64,000 bases of DNA from Microlunatus soli (lineage in GTDB: Bacteria; Actinomycetota; Actinomycetes; Propionibacteriales; Propionibacteriaceae), in the NCBI RefSeq assembly GCF_900105385.1, contig NZ_LT629772.1, positions 1,798,001-1,862,000 of the forward strand, read 5' to 3'. Below, in pieces: positions 63,487 to 64,000 of the stretch. The notes beneath the pieces are model-generated. The model was given only the letters and a program-made list of their open reading frames with translations, was not told where the DNA came from and did no database searches. The first letter of the stretch is position 1. The number at the start of each line of letters is the position of its first letter. The position numbers and the translations under genes are program-made.

Positions 63487-64000
63487 GCAGCTGATGAACG
63501 GCGAACGGCAGCACCTCGGAGGCGCCGGCATCGGTGAGCAGTTTGCCGGCGACGGTCAGGGTCCAGCGACTGCGGATGGTGTCGTCGACCAGTAACACCG
63601 GTCCGTCCAAGGCGGTCCCCGGTTGAAGACCGAGGCCGGCCAGCAATTCGCGGACCCGGACCCCGGAGGATGCATCGTCGGTCGGTGTCGGGCCGGTGAT
63701 CGTCAGGGCGTCGACCAGCGGCAGTCGGCCGACGGTGGACAGGTGCTGCGCCACCGAACTGATCAGGGTCGGGAACCGTCGAGACGGCATCGGCACCACC
63801 GCTGTCGGCCGTTGCCAACTGCGCGACCACCGCTTGAGCACCTCGACGGCCGCATCCAGGATCTCCTGCGGGACGGCGGCGTCACGCCGCCAGAGTTGAT
63901 CAAGGGTCTGCTGCCACGCCGGATCGTCGGCGAAGGCGATCGCCCGGCCCTCGCCGAGGAAGTTGATCTTTCCCTTCACACCATCGATCTTGGACGGCCA
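63482..64000 (-). CDS. recQ: RecQ helicase, C-terminal part (cut by window end)
   Basis: Only the last ~170 codons are present; the frame runs off the window edge. The C-terminal domain is phosphoribosyltransferase-like (VVPMPSRRFPTLISSVAQHL, GPVLLVDDTIRSRWTLTVAG), a fusion typical of actinobacterial RecQ proteins of ~700 aa, together with the upstream FLGEGRAIAFADDPAW segment. Its helicase core must lie beyond 64000. Confidence 0.75.
   Translation of the reverse strand, partial: WPSKIDGVKGKINFLGEGRAIAFADDPAWQQTLDQLWRRDAAVPQEILDAAVEVLKRWSRSWQRPTAVVPMPSRRFPTLISSVAQHLSTVGRLPLVDALTITGPTPTDDASSGVRVRELLAGLGLQPGTALDGPVLLVDDTIRSRWTLTVAGKLLTDAGASEVLPFAVHQLP

Overview
This window is high-GC, densely coded DNA from an actinobacterium. 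The best guess is a soil- or plant-type member of the Propionibacteriaceae (Microlunatus-like); that family-level placement is inference. The actinobacterial assignment rests on five things: strong GC bias at third codon positions; a solitary GroEL with a Gly-Met tail under HrcA/CIRCE control; an XPB-type helicase beside a helicase-associated-domain protein; a RecQ whose C terminus is a phosphoribosyltransferase-like domain; and many starts that look leaderless, with a TANNNT hexamer 6 or 7 bases before the start codon and no Shine-Dalgarno. No tRNA, rRNA, CRISPR array, integrase or intact insertion sequence was seen.

Layout. 1-4.3 kb: a ROK repressor divergent from a three-gene ABC-2 exporter. 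4.3-7.4 kb: cold-shock protein, MarR regulator, small membrane protein, LysR regulator. 7.7-17.6 kb: MFS exporter, lipoprotein sugar dehydrogenase, a Gly/Ser/Glu repeat protein, a Pro-rich membrane protein, then the helicase-associated protein, an FN3 stalk protein and the XPB helicase. 18-25.4 kb: a CGNR regulator and a LacI-controlled operon (repressor, solute-binding lipoprotein, two permeases, and an ADP-ribosylglycohydrolase-fold enzyme with beta-sandwich tail). 25.4-28.6 kb: a gene-poor scar with a broken YefM-YoeB pair and an aminoglycoside-phosphotransferase-like gene.

28.6-41.2 kb: mostly housekeeping and accessory enzymes: lipoprotein, epoxide hydrolase, GT4 glycosyltransferase, Nudix hydrolase, HelD-family RNA polymerase-recycling ATPase, peptidoglycan-binding protein, LD-carboxypeptidase, DUF4031, CutC, dipeptidase, RNase HI, quinone oxidoreductase. 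41.3-43.3 kb: groEL with two CIRCE operators. 43.4-53.6 kb: regulator/target pairs, namely WYL with an alpha/beta hydrolase, TetR with a DHA2 exporter, a second DHA2 exporter, a lipoprotein, a TIGR03086/DinB-like protein with WYL, and a HAD phosphatase.

53.7-64 kb: a GlcD-like FAD oxidase, a ribbon-helix-helix/VOC micro-operon, an SH3 protein, and a second sugar locus (ROK repressor divergent from an oxidoreductase, binding protein, two permeases and an ATPase). The window ends inside recQ. The first sugar operon has no ATPase, so the ATPase of the second locus could energise both (inference).

Recurring non-coding architecture is the most distinctive property of the window: long perfect hairpins between genes, 15-20 bp tandem duplications next to stop and start codons, and palindromic operators in nearly every divergent regulator/target gap.
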